From assembly GCA_964545875.1 (NCBI GenBank), contig CAZJHH010000001.1, positions 1 through 64,000 of the forward strand: a stretch of DNA of 64,000 nt, given 5' to 3'. Under the pieces are notes generated by a model. The model did not search any database, was not told the origin of the DNA, and saw only the letters and a program-made list of their open reading frames with translations. This DNA comes from DAIPKP01 sp964545875 (GTDB taxonomy: Bacteria; Synergistota; Synergistia; Synergistales; Aminiphilaceae). Shown here piece after piece: positions 49,850-58,976 of the stretch. The translations under genes and the position numbers were made by a program. The first letter of the stretch is position 1. Every line of letters starts with the position of its first letter.

Positions 49850-49855
49850 ATTATA
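49850..49855 (-). promoter_or_regulatory. -10 element for pucR
   Basis: On the minus strand a perfect TATAAT lies about 70 bases before the pucR start; the matching -35 (TTCGCG, 17 bases upstream) is weak. Confidence 0.5.
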
Positions 49856-49900
49856 CAACATGTATAGATGGGCGCGAACAATTTCATATATTCCGACCAA

Positions 49901-49929
49901 TTGCGTATATTTCCTGGTGGCAGAATAAT
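49901..49929 (+). promoter_or_regulatory. Promoter for the YfcC-amidohydrolase-deacylase operon
   Basis: TTGCGT and AATAAT are separated by 17 bases and lie 36 bases before the YfcC start. Good sigma-70 spacing; not tested. Confidence 0.5.
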
Positions 49930-49964
49930 GGTCGAAACTACCTTTCGAGGGGAGGAAAGATGCA

Positions 49965-51380
49965 ATGAGCGGAGAAAAGAGTTCCAAGAAGAGGACATTT
50001 AAAATGCCTCACGTGTATGTGCTTCTCAGCGTTATCCTGATTATCGTGGCCCTTTGTACCTATGCGATTCCTGCGGGAGTTTTCGACCGTGTTCAGGATC
50101 CCGGCACGGGAAGAATGCTGGTGGATCCCGCCTCGTTCCATACCGTGGAGAAGAGCCCTGTGAACCTCTTCAAGCTGGCGGTGGCCATACCCAAGGGAAT
50201 GGCGGCCTCGGTAAGCATCATGATGCTGGTGGTTCTCGTGGTGGCGGCCTTCGAAATCGTAACGAAGACCGGAGCCTTCGATTCGGGAATAACCCACATG
50301 ATGAAGCGATCCCAAGGAAAGGAGAGCTTCATCGTGGCGGTGATCACGGTGATGTTCGCCAGTATCGGTGCTTTTCTGGGCTGGGCCGAGGGAACCCTTG
50401 TCTTCGTTCCCCTTGGAGTTTCCCTTGCCCGGGCCATGGGATACGATGCCCTTATGGGAGCGGGAATGGTGCTTCTCGGCACCGCCGCAGGATTTACCTC
50501 GGGGGTGCTCAATATTTACACCACCGGTATCGCCCAGGCCATTTCGGGGCTTCCTCTCTTCTCGGCTCTGGGTTTCCGAATGATAGGCTTCTGCCTCTTC
50601 ACCCTGGCCACCATTCTCTTCCTTATCTCCTACGGAAAAAAGATCAAGAACAACCCTTCCGCAAGCCTCATTTACGAACTCGAAATGAGTGCCGCCAAGA
50701 GCGAGGAACAGACGAAAGATCTGGTGTTCACCGGAAGGCATCGACTGATCATGCTTACGGTGCTCCTCGGGTTTATCACCGTGGTGATAGGAACCACCAA
50801 GCTCGGATGGTATCTCAACGAAATAACCGCCGTATTCATCCTGGTGGGCGTGGTGTCGGGCTTCATCGGCAAGATGTCCCCCAATGACATGGCCCTGAAC
50901 TTTGCCCAGGGCGCCAAAAACATCATTCCCGCCGCCCTGACCATCGGTATCGCCCGGTCGGTTCTCGTGGTGATGGAAGAAGGAAAGATCTTGGATACGG
51001 TGGTTCACGGGCTGGCCTCCTCTCTTCACGGGCTTCCCACCGTGGGGATCGCCCTGGGGATTTTCCTTATCGTAAGCGCCCTGAACTTCTTCATCATTTC
51101 CGCCAGCGGCAAGGCGGTCACCATGATGCCCGTTCTGGCCCCCCTGGCGGACATCCTCGGCATCAACAGGCAGGTGGTGGTCATCGCCTTCCAGTACGGG
51201 GACGGCTTTACCAACTGGTTCTGGCCCACTTCGGCCATTACCATGGCGGGACTGGCCATGGCGGGGGGGATACCCTGGGAAAAATGGGCCCGCTGGTGCT
51301 TCCGGCTCATTCTTGTGTGGATGCTCACCGCGGCGGTTCTCGTTACCATAGCCCAGGTGATGGGAGTGGGCCCCTTCTAG
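49965..51380 (+). CDS. YfcC-family carrier (putative basic amino acid/peptide transporter)
   Basis: 471 residues; ATG 49965 with GGGGAGGA upstream. Membrane helices run throughout, with YfcC/DcuC signatures: PHVYVLLSVILIIVALCTYA, an AIPAGVFDR segment, MMKRSQGKESFIVAVITVMF, LGWAEGTLVFVPLGVSLARA and a late QYGDGFTNWFWPTSAITMAG. The family is annotated for basic amino acids or arginine/ornithine-type exchange, but evidence is limited. It heads a three-gene set with an amidohydrolase and an M20 deacylase, so an N-acylated amino acid or peptide substrate seems likely (inference). Confidence 0.9.
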   Translation: MSGEKSSKKRTFKMPHVYVLLSVILIIVALCTYAIPAGVFDRVQDPGTGRMLVDPASFHTVEKSPVNLFKLAVAIPKGMAASVSIMMLVVLVVAAFEIVTKTGAFDSGITHMMKRSQGKESFIVAVITVMFASIGAFLGWAEGTLVFVPLGVSLARAMGYDALMGAGMVLLGTAAGFTSGVLNIYTTGIAQAISGLPLFSALGFRMIGFCLFTLATILFLISYGKKIKNNPSASLIYELEMSAAKSEEQTKDLVFTGRHRLIMLTVLLGFITVVIGTTKLGWYLNEITAVFILVGVVSGFIGKMSPNDMALNFAQGAKNIIPAALTIGIARSVLVVMEEGKILDTVVHGLASSLHGLPTVGIALGIFLIVSALNFFIISASGKAVTMMPVLAPLADILGINRQVVVIAFQYGDGFTNWFWPTSAITMAGLAMAGGIPWEKWARWCFRLILVWMLTAAVLVTIAQVMGVGPF

Positions 51381-51467
51381 GCCCTTGAAGACGAGAGCAG
51401 AACGAAGAAACGGCCACAAGGGGGCTTGTGCGGCACGCCCCCTTTCTTCCTGGAAAGGAGGAGCGCA

Positions 51468-53000
51468 ATGAGGATAGAGAAAATTTTCGTCAACGGAGAT
51501 TTCTATACCATGGATTGGAAAACCCCCCGGGCCGAAGCCGTGGGGGTTGCCCAAGGAAGGATCGAAGCGGTGGGATCCAGGGATTACGTGGCATCCCTCG
51601 CTCCGGGGAACGTGGAAGAGATCGACCTTCAGGGAAGGGTGGTCTTTCCGGGATTCATCGATGCTCATACGCACTTTATGCAGACCGGTCTGGATCGTAC
51701 CGCGGTCTACCTGAACAAGGCGGAGAACCTGGAGGATCTTTTCCGTCTTCTCCGTGAAAAGGTTCGAGTCACTCCCCGGGAAGAATGGGTTCGGGGGTAC
51801 GGATACGACGAAACGAAGCTTCAAGAGAACCGGGTTCCCTCCCTGGAGGAACTCGATGCCCTTTCCCCGGAAAAGCCTCTCTTTCTGAGCCGGGTGGACG
51901 CCCACTCCTGTCTCGTCAATTCCGCGGCGTTGAAGATGCTGAATCTGGATCCCGGCCTCGAAGGCCTCGACCGGGAGGAAGGACGTGTTATCGGAAGGCT
52001 TCGGGCCAAGGCGAACTCCGCCGCACGCATACAGATCCTCAACCGTCTTCTCGGAGAGGAGGAGAAGAAAAAGGCTCTCTTCGAGGCCTCTGAAGAGGCC
52101 CTGGCGGTGGGGGTAACCACGGTGCATGCCCTGGAGGGGGGAAGCCTCTTCGGAGAAAGGGATTTCGATATTCTTCTGGGCGCCATGCCGGAGCTTCCCA
52201 TCCGGATTCTTCCGTATCACCAGGTTATGGACGTGGATAGAGTCGCCGAGACGGGAATCAAGCGGATCGGGGGGTGTATCACCGTGGACGGGTCCATAGG
52301 CTCCCGGACTGCGGCGCTGCTTTCTCCCTACGAGGACCAGGAAAACTGTACCGGTTGTCTCTATATCGAAACGGAAGAACTCGAAGCCTTCGTGCTGGAG
52401 GCCCACCGCCGGGGAATGCAGATTGCCATGCACACCATCGGGGATGCCGCCATCGAACAACTGCTCCGGGCCTATGAAAAGGCCCTGGCCCGGTATCCCC
52501 GGAAGGATCACCGGCACCGGTTCGAGCATTTCAGCATCCCCACGGACGACCAGGTCCGAAGGGCCGCAGCCTTGGGGTGTGCCATCTGCGTGCAGCCGAG
52601 TTTCGACTTTTTCACCCGGAACATGATGCCCCTCAGGCTGGGAAAGAAGCGTTTTGAACGGGCCTATCCCCTGCGAACCCTCCTGGAGGCGGGGCTCCTG
52701 GTGGCGGGGGGGTCCGACAGCAGCATAACTCCTCTGAATCCCATGCTGGGAGTCTACGGAGCCAAAACCCATACCCATCCCTTCCAGAGGCTCGAGGTGT
52801 ACGAAGCGGTAAAGCTCTTTACCCTGAACGCTGCCGCCATAGGTTTTGAAGAACACCTGAAAGGCTCCATCGAGGCGGGAAAGTATGCGGACTTCGCGGT
52901 GATGTCCGAAAACCCCTTTACCGTTCCCCCGGAGGAGATACAGAATATAACCGTGGCCATGACCATTCTCGATGGCACTGTGGCCTATGCGAAATCCTGA
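51468..53000 (+). CDS. Metal-dependent amidohydrolase, YtcJ-like
   Basis: ATG 51468 has AAAGGAGG upstream; the frame is open from 51426. 510 residues. Amidohydrolase-superfamily metal ligands are visible: VFPGFIDAHTHFMQTG near residue 65, AMHTIGDAAIEQLL and HRHRFEHFSIP in the middle, and VAGGSDSSITPLNP near the end. YtcJ-like enzymes are thought to cleave amide bonds of small compounds. It lies between the carrier and M20 gene and ends 16 bases before the latter. Substrate unknown. Confidence 0.88.
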   Translation: MRIEKIFVNGDFYTMDWKTPRAEAVGVAQGRIEAVGSRDYVASLAPGNVEEIDLQGRVVFPGFIDAHTHFMQTGLDRTAVYLNKAENLEDLFRLLREKVRVTPREEWVRGYGYDETKLQENRVPSLEELDALSPEKPLFLSRVDAHSCLVNSAALKMLNLDPGLEGLDREEGRVIGRLRAKANSAARIQILNRLLGEEEKKKALFEASEEALAVGVTTVHALEGGSLFGERDFDILLGAMPELPIRILPYHQVMDVDRVAETGIKRIGGCITVDGSIGSRTAALLSPYEDQENCTGCLYIETEELEAFVLEAHRRGMQIAMHTIGDAAIEQLLRAYEKALARYPRKDHRHRFEHFSIPTDDQVRRAAALGCAICVQPSFDFFTRNMMPLRLGKKRFERAYPLRTLLEAGLLVAGGSDSSITPLNPMLGVYGAKTHTHPFQRLEVYEAVKLFTLNAAAIGFEEHLKGSIEAGKYADFAVMSENPFTVPPEEIQNITVAMTILDGTVAYAKS

Positions 53001-53016
53001 AAAGGAAAGGACTCCC

Positions 53017-54228
53017 ATGGTGAAAGACGCTGCGCGTATGCTGGAAGCCGCCCAAAGCTCTCTGGATGAAGAATCTCTTGTGGCCCTCACCTCCAGGCTG
53101 ATTTCCATTCCGAGCTACCATGGCCTTGAAAATCCGGAAGAGAAAATCTCTCTCTATCTTCGGGACTTTCTCGCCGGAGAGGGACTGGAGACGGAACGGC
53201 GGCAAACTCCCGAGGGGCGATTCAACGTATTTGCCCGCTACGGCAGGGGCAAATCCTTCGAAAAGACCCTCATGCTTAACGGCCATACCGATACGGTGGA
53301 CGTGGCGAACATGACCATCCCTCCCTTTTCGGGGGAGGTGCGGGAAGGAAAGATCTTCGGCCGGGGCTCCGTGGATATGAAAGGTGCCCTGGCGGCCATG
53401 ATCCATGCGGTGCTGGCTGTAAAAAAGGCGGAAATTCCCCTGGAGGGAGAGGTGCTCTTTGCGGGGGTGGCGGACGAAGAGTTCTGGAACGCCGGCACCC
53501 GGGATATCGTGGAAAGGGGCCCCCGAACGCGCTATGCCCTGGTGGGAGAACCCACGGAAATGAAAATCTTCCACGGTCATCGCGCCCTGGAGTGGATCGA
53601 AATCGTCCTCAAGGGTAAATACGCCCACGGAGGAACCCCGGAAAGGGGAATCAACGCCATCGAAAAGGCTGGACTCCTTATCCGGGCTCTCTCGGAGGAA
53701 CTTCTTCCCCGTATTCGGGAACGGGTTCATCCCATTACCGGTCCCTCCACGCTCAATCTGGGAGAAATCCGGGGAGGAACCCAGCCGAGTACCGTGGCGG
53801 GGGAGTGCCTTCTCCGGCTGGACCGCCGCTGGATACCCGGAGAATCCACGGAATCCGTACTCCGGGAACTGGAAGAGCTGGGGGAGCGGCTTCGCTGTTC
53901 CGACGAAGATTTTCAGATGGAAATCCGCAACATGCGGGATATGGAGAAAAATCCCCTGGGGCAGCCTCCTCTGGAGACATCTCCGGAATCGCCCCTGGTT
54001 CGAACTCTGGAGAAAACCCTTCTCCAGATGCAGAAGATTCCCGAAAAGGGTTACTTTCCCGGCTGGACCGACGGGGGGCTTCTCAGCTTCGCCGGGGGCA
54101 TGGAAACGGTGGTCTTCGGCCCGGGAGATCTCAGCCTGGCTCACACCGAACGGGAGTTCTGCGAGGTGGATCAGATTGTCGCGTGCTCCCGGGCCTATGT
54201 GGCGGCAATTCTCGAAATCTGTTTCTGA
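53017..54228 (+). CDS. M20-family metallopeptidase/deacylase (ArgE/DapE/ACY1 type)
   Basis: ATG 53017 with AAGGAAAGG upstream; the longer frame to 52972 overlaps the previous gene and is unlikely. 403 residues. Two-zinc M20 motifs: LNGHTDTVDV with His and Asp, GRGSVDMKGALAAM, GVADEEFWNAGT with the catalytic Glu pair, GEPTEMK, and a late HTEREFCEVDQ His. The dimerisation lid is present (HRALEWIEIVLKGKYAHGGT). It removes acyl groups from amino acids or cuts dipeptides in the cytosol. It ends the operon with the carrier and amidohydrolase, fitting stepwise use of an acyl-amino acid. Confidence 0.92.
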   Translation: MVKDAARMLEAAQSSLDEESLVALTSRLISIPSYHGLENPEEKISLYLRDFLAGEGLETERRQTPEGRFNVFARYGRGKSFEKTLMLNGHTDTVDVANMTIPPFSGEVREGKIFGRGSVDMKGALAAMIHAVLAVKKAEIPLEGEVLFAGVADEEFWNAGTRDIVERGPRTRYALVGEPTEMKIFHGHRALEWIEIVLKGKYAHGGTPERGINAIEKAGLLIRALSEELLPRIRERVHPITGPSTLNLGEIRGGTQPSTVAGECLLRLDRRWIPGESTESVLRELEELGERLRCSDEDFQMEIRNMRDMEKNPLGQPPLETSPESPLVRTLEKTLLQMQKIPEKGYFPGWTDGGLLSFAGGMETVVFGPGDLSLAHTEREFCEVDQIVACSRAYVAAILEICF

Positions 54229-54459
54229 GGGATTTTCATGTAAGCCCTGAGGATTGAGCGGCACTGCTCGACATCCCCTCCTTTTCGAAAGAAATTGTAA
54301 CGAGGGGGTGGTGTCCCGGTTTCTTGGAAAAACTCTGAAGTTTCTGCGATTATGGATAACTTTTACGGAAATCCTCCCAGGCTCCTCCCGATTTTTGGGG
54401 GAGCCTGGATCGCGAAGAGTCAACTATTTCTTGGGAGTTGGGAGAAAAAAATCTTTTTT
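54229..54459. other. Intergenic region with hairpin 54377-54408
   Basis: No gene. A hairpin with arms CCAGGCTCCTCCC and GGGGGAGCCTGG encloses ATTTTT-type loop bases and may end the M20 operon, though no T run follows the stem. Confidence 0.5.
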
Positions 54460-54477
54460 CTTGCTTGCGAAAGTTAA
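54460..54477. promoter_or_regulatory. Second candidate MarR operator, before the MFS gene
   Basis: CTTGCTTGCGAAAGTTAA differs at two positions from CTTGCTTGCGCAAGTAAA at 11761-11778. A TATATT (-10) follows at 54482-54487, 15-16 bases after TTGCGA, so the site would cover the -35. Shared control by the MarR protein at 11814 is inference. Confidence 0.45.
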
Positions 54478-54578
54478 GTAATATATTTATTATCGCACTA
54501 TAGCCCATTCTTACAGGGGTCAAACATGTAAAAAGGTTGTTTTATACACGGCAAAACGTGAAGGGGCACACGCGTCGG

Positions 54579-55817
54579 ATGAAGGATTATCTTGTTCCGT
54601 TTCTTAATAGATTTCTCCACTGGTTTACCGTCGGTATTGGAACGACCGTAATGTCCCTGATGATGTTGTCCAAGGGCAGCACTGTGGAAACCTTGGGCTT
54701 GATTACGGGATTCTATTCCATCTCCATTGTGGTATTCGAATTCCCCAGCGGCGTCTTGTCGGATCTGATGGGACAAAAGAGGATTTATCTCTTTTCACTG
54801 GTTTTATCGATAATCGGATATGCCACCGTGCTCGTCACAAACCATATTGCCGGGCTTTTTGCGGGATTCGCTTTCTATGGCGTATCGAGGGCATTCTCTT
54901 CGGGATCTCTGGAAGCGTTGTTCATAAGCGAATATATCCAAAAAAACGGAAAGAACACGTTGCATAAATTCCTCGGCATACTCAATGCCGGAGAAATTCT
55001 GGGTCTGGCGATAGGTGCACTCGTTGGCGGCGTTATCCCCATGTTCTGGGAAAAACACCTTCCCGCTCACAATAAATACAACGGAAACCTCTCCATACAA
55101 ATCCTGATTCTCGTATTTTTATTCCTTTTCACCCTTGTCTGGGTAAAGGATACACATGCGGTTACCTGCGGAAACAGGTCCGCTGGCAGGCACATAAAGG
55201 AATCCTTACGTATGGCCTGCAGCGACAGAAACTTTCTCTTGTTATTGTTGGGTGCTGCAACATGGGGATTTTGCTTTAATGCGGTAGAACTATATTGGCA
55301 GCCTAAAGCTCTTTCAATCTTGGGAGACGAATCGCAGATATGGATCTTCGGTATCATAAATAGCGCATATTTCCTGGCTTCCTTAGGAGGAGTGGGAATA
55401 ATAAGCCTGATCTTCCGAAAAGGTCTTCCCCCATCGAATTTTCTGCTTTGTATCGGTAGAATTTCCATGGGAGTCCTGATTATTCTCATGTCTTTCCAGG
55501 AGAAAATATTCTCCTTTTCCTTCGTGTATCTGCTGCTTTTCATGGTGAACGGCATGATTAACATCCCCGAGAGCACTCTCCTCAACTCGTTGATTCCCGA
55601 CGAAAGGAGGTCTTCTCTTCTATCCCTCTCATCATTAACGATGCAGGTGGGAGGCATTACGGGATCCTTACTGTTCAGTCTCCTGGTGGGGAGTATAACA
55701 ATTTCCGGAATATGGATGCTTTCGGGGGCGGTATTTTGCCTTTCCGGTTACCTTTTCCTGCAAATCCGGAAAGGAAAGGGCGAAGACCCCAAAGCTTCCC
55801 CGAAGAACTATGCGTGA
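54579..55817 (+). CDS. Major facilitator superfamily transporter
   Basis: ATG 54579 gives MKDYLVPFLNRFLHWFTVGI; GAAGGGG lies about ten bases upstream. Earlier TTG/GTG starts (54537, 54558) are possible. 412 residues with about twelve membrane helices and the MFS loop FPSGVLSDLMGQKRIYLFSL. The A/T-richer codon use than neighbours suggests recent arrival. A site almost equal to the marR operator lies in its promoter, so it may export or import a ligand of that regulator. Its last few codons overlap the decayed lipoprotein copy at 55810. Confidence 0.82.
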   Translation: MKDYLVPFLNRFLHWFTVGIGTTVMSLMMLSKGSTVETLGLITGFYSISIVVFEFPSGVLSDLMGQKRIYLFSLVLSIIGYATVLVTNHIAGLFAGFAFYGVSRAFSSGSLEALFISEYIQKNGKNTLHKFLGILNAGEILGLAIGALVGGVIPMFWEKHLPAHNKYNGNLSIQILILVFLFLFTLVWVKDTHAVTCGNRSAGRHIKESLRMACSDRNFLLLLLGAATWGFCFNAVELYWQPKALSILGDESQIWIFGIINSAYFLASLGGVGIISLIFRKGLPPSNFLLCIGRISMGVLIILMSFQEKIFSFSFVYLLLFMVNGMINIPESTLLNSLIPDERRSSLLSLSSLTMQVGGITGSLLFSLLVGSITISGIWMLSGAVFCLSGYLFLQIRKGKGEDPKASPKNYA

Positions 55818-56125
55818 ACAGCTTTCGAAAGCATTCGGCAAAAAAAATCCCGGTTCAGAACTCTTTCCCGGCATCCATGCAACCTTTCGCACGAAGCTGG
55901 CAGATCTTGGCATAGGCGTGGCGGGATTGTATAGTATCTATGGAAGCTCATACATGAACCAGGAAACTGAAGCGGCGAACCCTTTTTCCGCATCTCCGGA
56001 ATATCTGGGAAAACTCTTCCGGCCTGAAGGCTGACGGGGAGGATCCCAAAATCGATTCCGTGAAAGCGGCAAAACCGGGGTTGGAGACTCTCAAGTCCGG
56101 TTGAGATGTCATCAGGAACGGCAAG
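55810..56125 (+). pseudogene. Decayed partial copy of the lipoprotein gene at 57457-58791
   Basis: FPGIHATFRTKLADLGIGVA and EYLGKL match IFGTHEAFCAKLTNLGLGMK and EYLKNA of the intact gene; after a frameshift near 56035, DPKIDSVKAAKPGLETLKSG then TGA and DVIRNGKPHMHI match TPKIDPVKLGKLGLDVLKFG-W-DVIKDGKPQVQT. The intact Trp is a stop here (TGG to TGA). N- and C-terminal thirds are missing. It is on the opposite strand to the intact gene. From 56126 to 56455 no further gene is seen. Confidence 0.8.
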
Positions 56126-56455
56126 CCTCATATGCATATCGGGGTAGCTCCTCCTCTTTCCGGGATCAGGGAAGCAGTGCCTCTGGCTCCGGCGCTGGAG
56201 AGGGCCGCCAACCGATGTTTAGCGAGAGATTCCTTGGCCCGATCTCCTGCAAAAATTGACGAGATGAAACGAAAACCTCCGCTTTCGGGGTAAAATGTGG
56301 TGTAGCGAAGCCACAGGATCTCCCTGTGGAATTATGAAGCTTAAAATTAATTAGTCTTGCGAGATTGGAACGAATCGCTTTCGTAAATTGTTGTTCCAGA
56401 AATTTTTCGCCCCCCAGGGGCATATTTTTGAGAAAAGAGTTGGAGGAATACCTTG

Positions 56456-57013
56456 ATGAACGTTCTTTTGGAAGGATACCGCAGCTTTTGCAAAACCGCA
56501 GACCGGGAGCTCTATGCGGCTCTCGCCTCAGGGCAGCAGCCCCATACCCTGGTGATCGGCTGTTCCGACAGCCGCATCGTTCCCGAGGAAATTTTCGGAG
56601 CCAAGCCGGGAGAGCTCTTCGTGCTGCGGAACGTGGGCAACCGCTGTCCCCAGGAAGATTTCGGGGCGGCTTGTGCCGTAACCTATGCGGTGGCCCATCT
56701 TCACGTGCGTAATGCCGTGGTGCTCGCCCATGCGGATTGCGGAGCCGTAAAGGCCGCCAGCCATCCCGAACATCTCCACGAAGAGGCTCTCAAGGGGTGG
56801 CTCGGCGAGGAATCCTGCCAGGGCGCCTGCCTGGAAGAATCCGTGAAAAATTGGGGAATCCGGCAGCTTCACCGGCTCAACTCCATGGAGGTGGTGCGGG
56901 ATGCCCTTGCCCGGGAAGAACTTGTCACGGGGCTTTTCTACTTCGATATCGCCACCCTCAGGTTGGATTATTTCGATGGAACCCACTGGAAGACGGGAAT
57001 AGAAGATCTGTAG
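56456..57013 (+). CDS. Beta-class carbonic anhydrase
   Basis: ATG 56456 with TGGAGGA upstream (TTG 56453 is in frame). 185 residues. Zinc ligands and catalytic pair of the beta class are complete: Cys36, Asp38 and Arg40 in GCSDSRIVPEE, His92 and Cys95 in LAHADCGAVKAA. The protein converts CO2 and water to bicarbonate in the cytosol, useful for carboxylation or pH in an acid-producing anaerobe. It stands alone; a 25-bp-arm hairpin follows. Confidence 0.93.
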   Translation: MNVLLEGYRSFCKTADRELYAALASGQQPHTLVIGCSDSRIVPEEIFGAKPGELFVLRNVGNRCPQEDFGAACAVTYAVAHLHVRNAVVLAHADCGAVKAASHPEHLHEEALKGWLGEESCQGACLEESVKNWGIRQLHRLNSMEVVRDALAREELVTGLFYFDIATLRLDYFDGTHWKTGIEDL

Positions 57014-57046
57014 AAAGATTCTCTGAACGGGCGCAGGCTTTACCAT

Positions 57047-57102
57047 ATTGCAGAAGCCCCGGAATTCCTTTCTCCACAAAGGAATTCCGGGGCTTCTGCA
57101 AT
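57047..57102. repeat. Hairpin with perfect 25-bp arms after the carbonic anhydrase
   Basis: ATTGCAGAAGCCCCGGAATT+CCTTT pairs perfectly with AAAGG+AATTCCGGGGCTTCTGCAAT around CTCCAC. It lies 33 bases past the stop. T-rich sequence follows loosely (GTCTTTATT), so it may end transcription. Confidence 0.85.
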
Positions 57103-57456
57103 GGCGTCTTTATTACGTGGAGTTTCCGCTTTCACAAATTCCCTGTCTCTTGGCACACCAGCGGTGCTGGGTACATAAAACGGCCAATGTCTGAACAAGC
57201 TCCCCGAATCCTTGCAGGGCATCCGGTTCTGGCATGGCCCGGGTTAGCCGGAAGGATATGAACGCAGCTGTCCGTCTTCGTAACCATAGATCGCGAGAGT
57301 GTCCTGGCTGGAAAACTCCTCCGGAAGTCGGAAGCTTTTTCTCAAAAGACTTCATCGGGATGGCCAAGAGCGCTGTACTCGATTTGGCAAATCAGGAAGC
57401 GTGGCCTCTCAATCCATTGTTTACAGGGGCTTGATGGTTACGTTTTTTCTTTACTG
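57103..57456 (-). other. Gene-free interval with possible coding remnant on the minus strand
   Basis: One minus-strand frame around 57250-57345 reads FRLPEEFSSQDTLAIYGYED then GQLRSYPSG and a stop, which looks protein-like but has no start or ribosome site and no recognised relative. No RNA gene seen. Treat as a possible relic only. Confidence 0.25.
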
Positions 57457-58791
57457 CTATTGTTCTCCCCAACGCTGGAACCAAATGCCTTGGCTTCCCT
57501 TGGCTCGGAAGTAGGCGGATCTCCCGAAGGATTGGAAGAGCCATCCCGCATTGATGCGTGCCACCACGTCGATCTCGGGATCCGGATTCTCCACCGTGGC
57601 GGGGTTGGTGACGTTGGAAACCTGGGCGCTCACGTTGAGGTACATTCCCCATAAGGCGTAGGCGCTCTCTACGTCGAACTGCACGTTCTGCAGGTACTGC
57701 CCGCCGAATTCGGGAGTGGTGGCTGCGTAGGAGGCGGAGCCCCGGAACTTGGTTTCGATGAGAATCCAGGATTTGATCCACGCATCGTTGACCTTGAAGT
57801 GCAGAATCGATGTCTCGTTGCGTTTCGCGTTGCCGTAGTCGAGAGCGGTGGTTCCCTTTCGCAGAACCGACGTAAAGGCTCCGTCGGTCTGTACCTGAGG
57901 TTTGCCATCCTTGATGACATCCCAGCCGAACTTGAGAACGTCCAGCCCCAGTTTACCCAGTTTCACGGGATCGATTTTGGGAGTATCTCCACAAACTTGG
58001 AGCGAGGAGGCATTTTTCAGATACTCCAGGAATCCGGAGAAGGAGTCTTCCAGGGAAGCTTCCTGATCCACACACCAGGCTACGTAGGCAGTGTAGAGGT
58101 TCTTCATCCCTAGGCCGAGATTCGTCAGCTTCGCGCAGAAAGCTTCGTGGGTGCCGAAGATCTGCTGGATATCGGTAAAGTAGCTGCGGAGTTCGAACCC
58201 TCCGAGATCGCAGAAAACTTCAATCTCGTTGAAAATATCCTCTCCGTCCAGGGAGTCCAGCCGAGTGGAATAAACGTCGATAATTTCGAGAAATTCCACC
58301 ATGGAGTAATTCAGAGCTTCCAGAAAGCGGAAAAACTGATCCATGGGCATATTGTGCTCTTCCAGGAAATCCAGAAATTCCTCGGCATTTACGCCCTTAT
58401 CCTCGACTCCCTCGTAGGATGCGTCCCAACTGTTCGTGAGGAAGGTTTTCACCTCTTCCGGAGTCGGTCCGGAGAGATTCTCCATGGTTTTCAGGGTTCC
58501 CGAAGCCTGGTCCAGATATTCCTCCTCCGTGATGAAAAGAGCCACCGCAGGGGATAGGGTGGAGTCCGTCTCGATATTGCGGGCCTCGTATGCAACCCGC
58601 ATGAGCACCGTGTCCTCTCCGTTTTCCTGAAGGATCAGGGTTCCCTCGTACTGCGCTCCGGGCTGAATGTCGTCGGGGCTGGCGGGAAGGGAGCCCGAAC
58701 CGCTGCCGCCTCCGCAGCCTCCGCCTCCCATCATGGCCGCCATCAGTAACAACATGGTACAAACCGAAGCAAAACCGTATTTTGATTTCAA
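57457..58791 (-). CDS. Putative lipoprotein of unknown function
   Basis: TTG 58791 with AGAAGGGGG upstream gives a short basic start and a hydrophobic core (YGFASVCTMLLLMAAMMGGG) ending in GGGGCGGGSGSG, a weak lipobox with the expected Cys and Gly/Ser spacer. The frame is open to ATG 58830 but that start has no site. 444 residues. The middle is helical (DSLDGEDIFNEIEVFCDLGG, KLTNLGLGMKNLYTAYVAWC); the C-terminal part is sheet-rich. I do not recognise a family. A decayed copy of its middle lies at 55810, so it belongs to a small local paralogue family. It follows the Nif11 precursor gene on the same strand after 185 bases; a linked role such as immunity is only speculation. Confidence 0.6.
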   Translation of the reverse strand: MKSKYGFASVCTMLLLMAAMMGGGGCGGGSGSGSLPASPDDIQPGAQYEGTLILQENGEDTVLMRVAYEARNIETDSTLSPAVALFITEEEYLDQASGTLKTMENLSGPTPEEVKTFLTNSWDASYEGVEDKGVNAEEFLDFLEEHNMPMDQFFRFLEALNYSMVEFLEIIDVYSTRLDSLDGEDIFNEIEVFCDLGGFELRSYFTDIQQIFGTHEAFCAKLTNLGLGMKNLYTAYVAWCVDQEASLEDSFSGFLEYLKNASSLQVCGDTPKIDPVKLGKLGLDVLKFGWDVIKDGKPQVQTDGAFTSVLRKGTTALDYGNAKRNETSILHFKVNDAWIKSWILIETKFRGSASYAATTPEFGGQYLQNVQFDVESAYALWGMYLNVSAQVSNVTNPATVENPDPEIDVVARINAGWLFQSFGRSAYFRAKGSQGIWFQRWGEQ

Positions 58792-58976
58792 AATAAAACC
58801 CCCTTCTTTTCCACATAAGGTACATCGCATGCTCTTTTCCGCCTCAAATACACCGCTTGTTTCGCCCGCTGCAATTTCGCCCTTTTTCGGGGTGTTTCAA
58901 GAATACACTATGACACTGTGGGAGAGTCAATCCCTCGGGGAATGTTTTTCGGTGGAAGGGGATTTTGCATAAAGAA

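Noticed and set aside
49938..53108. 1056-codon minus-strand frame
   Set aside because: It is the antisense of the YfcC and amidohydrolase genes; its His/Gly/Arg-rich translation is typical of a shadow frame.
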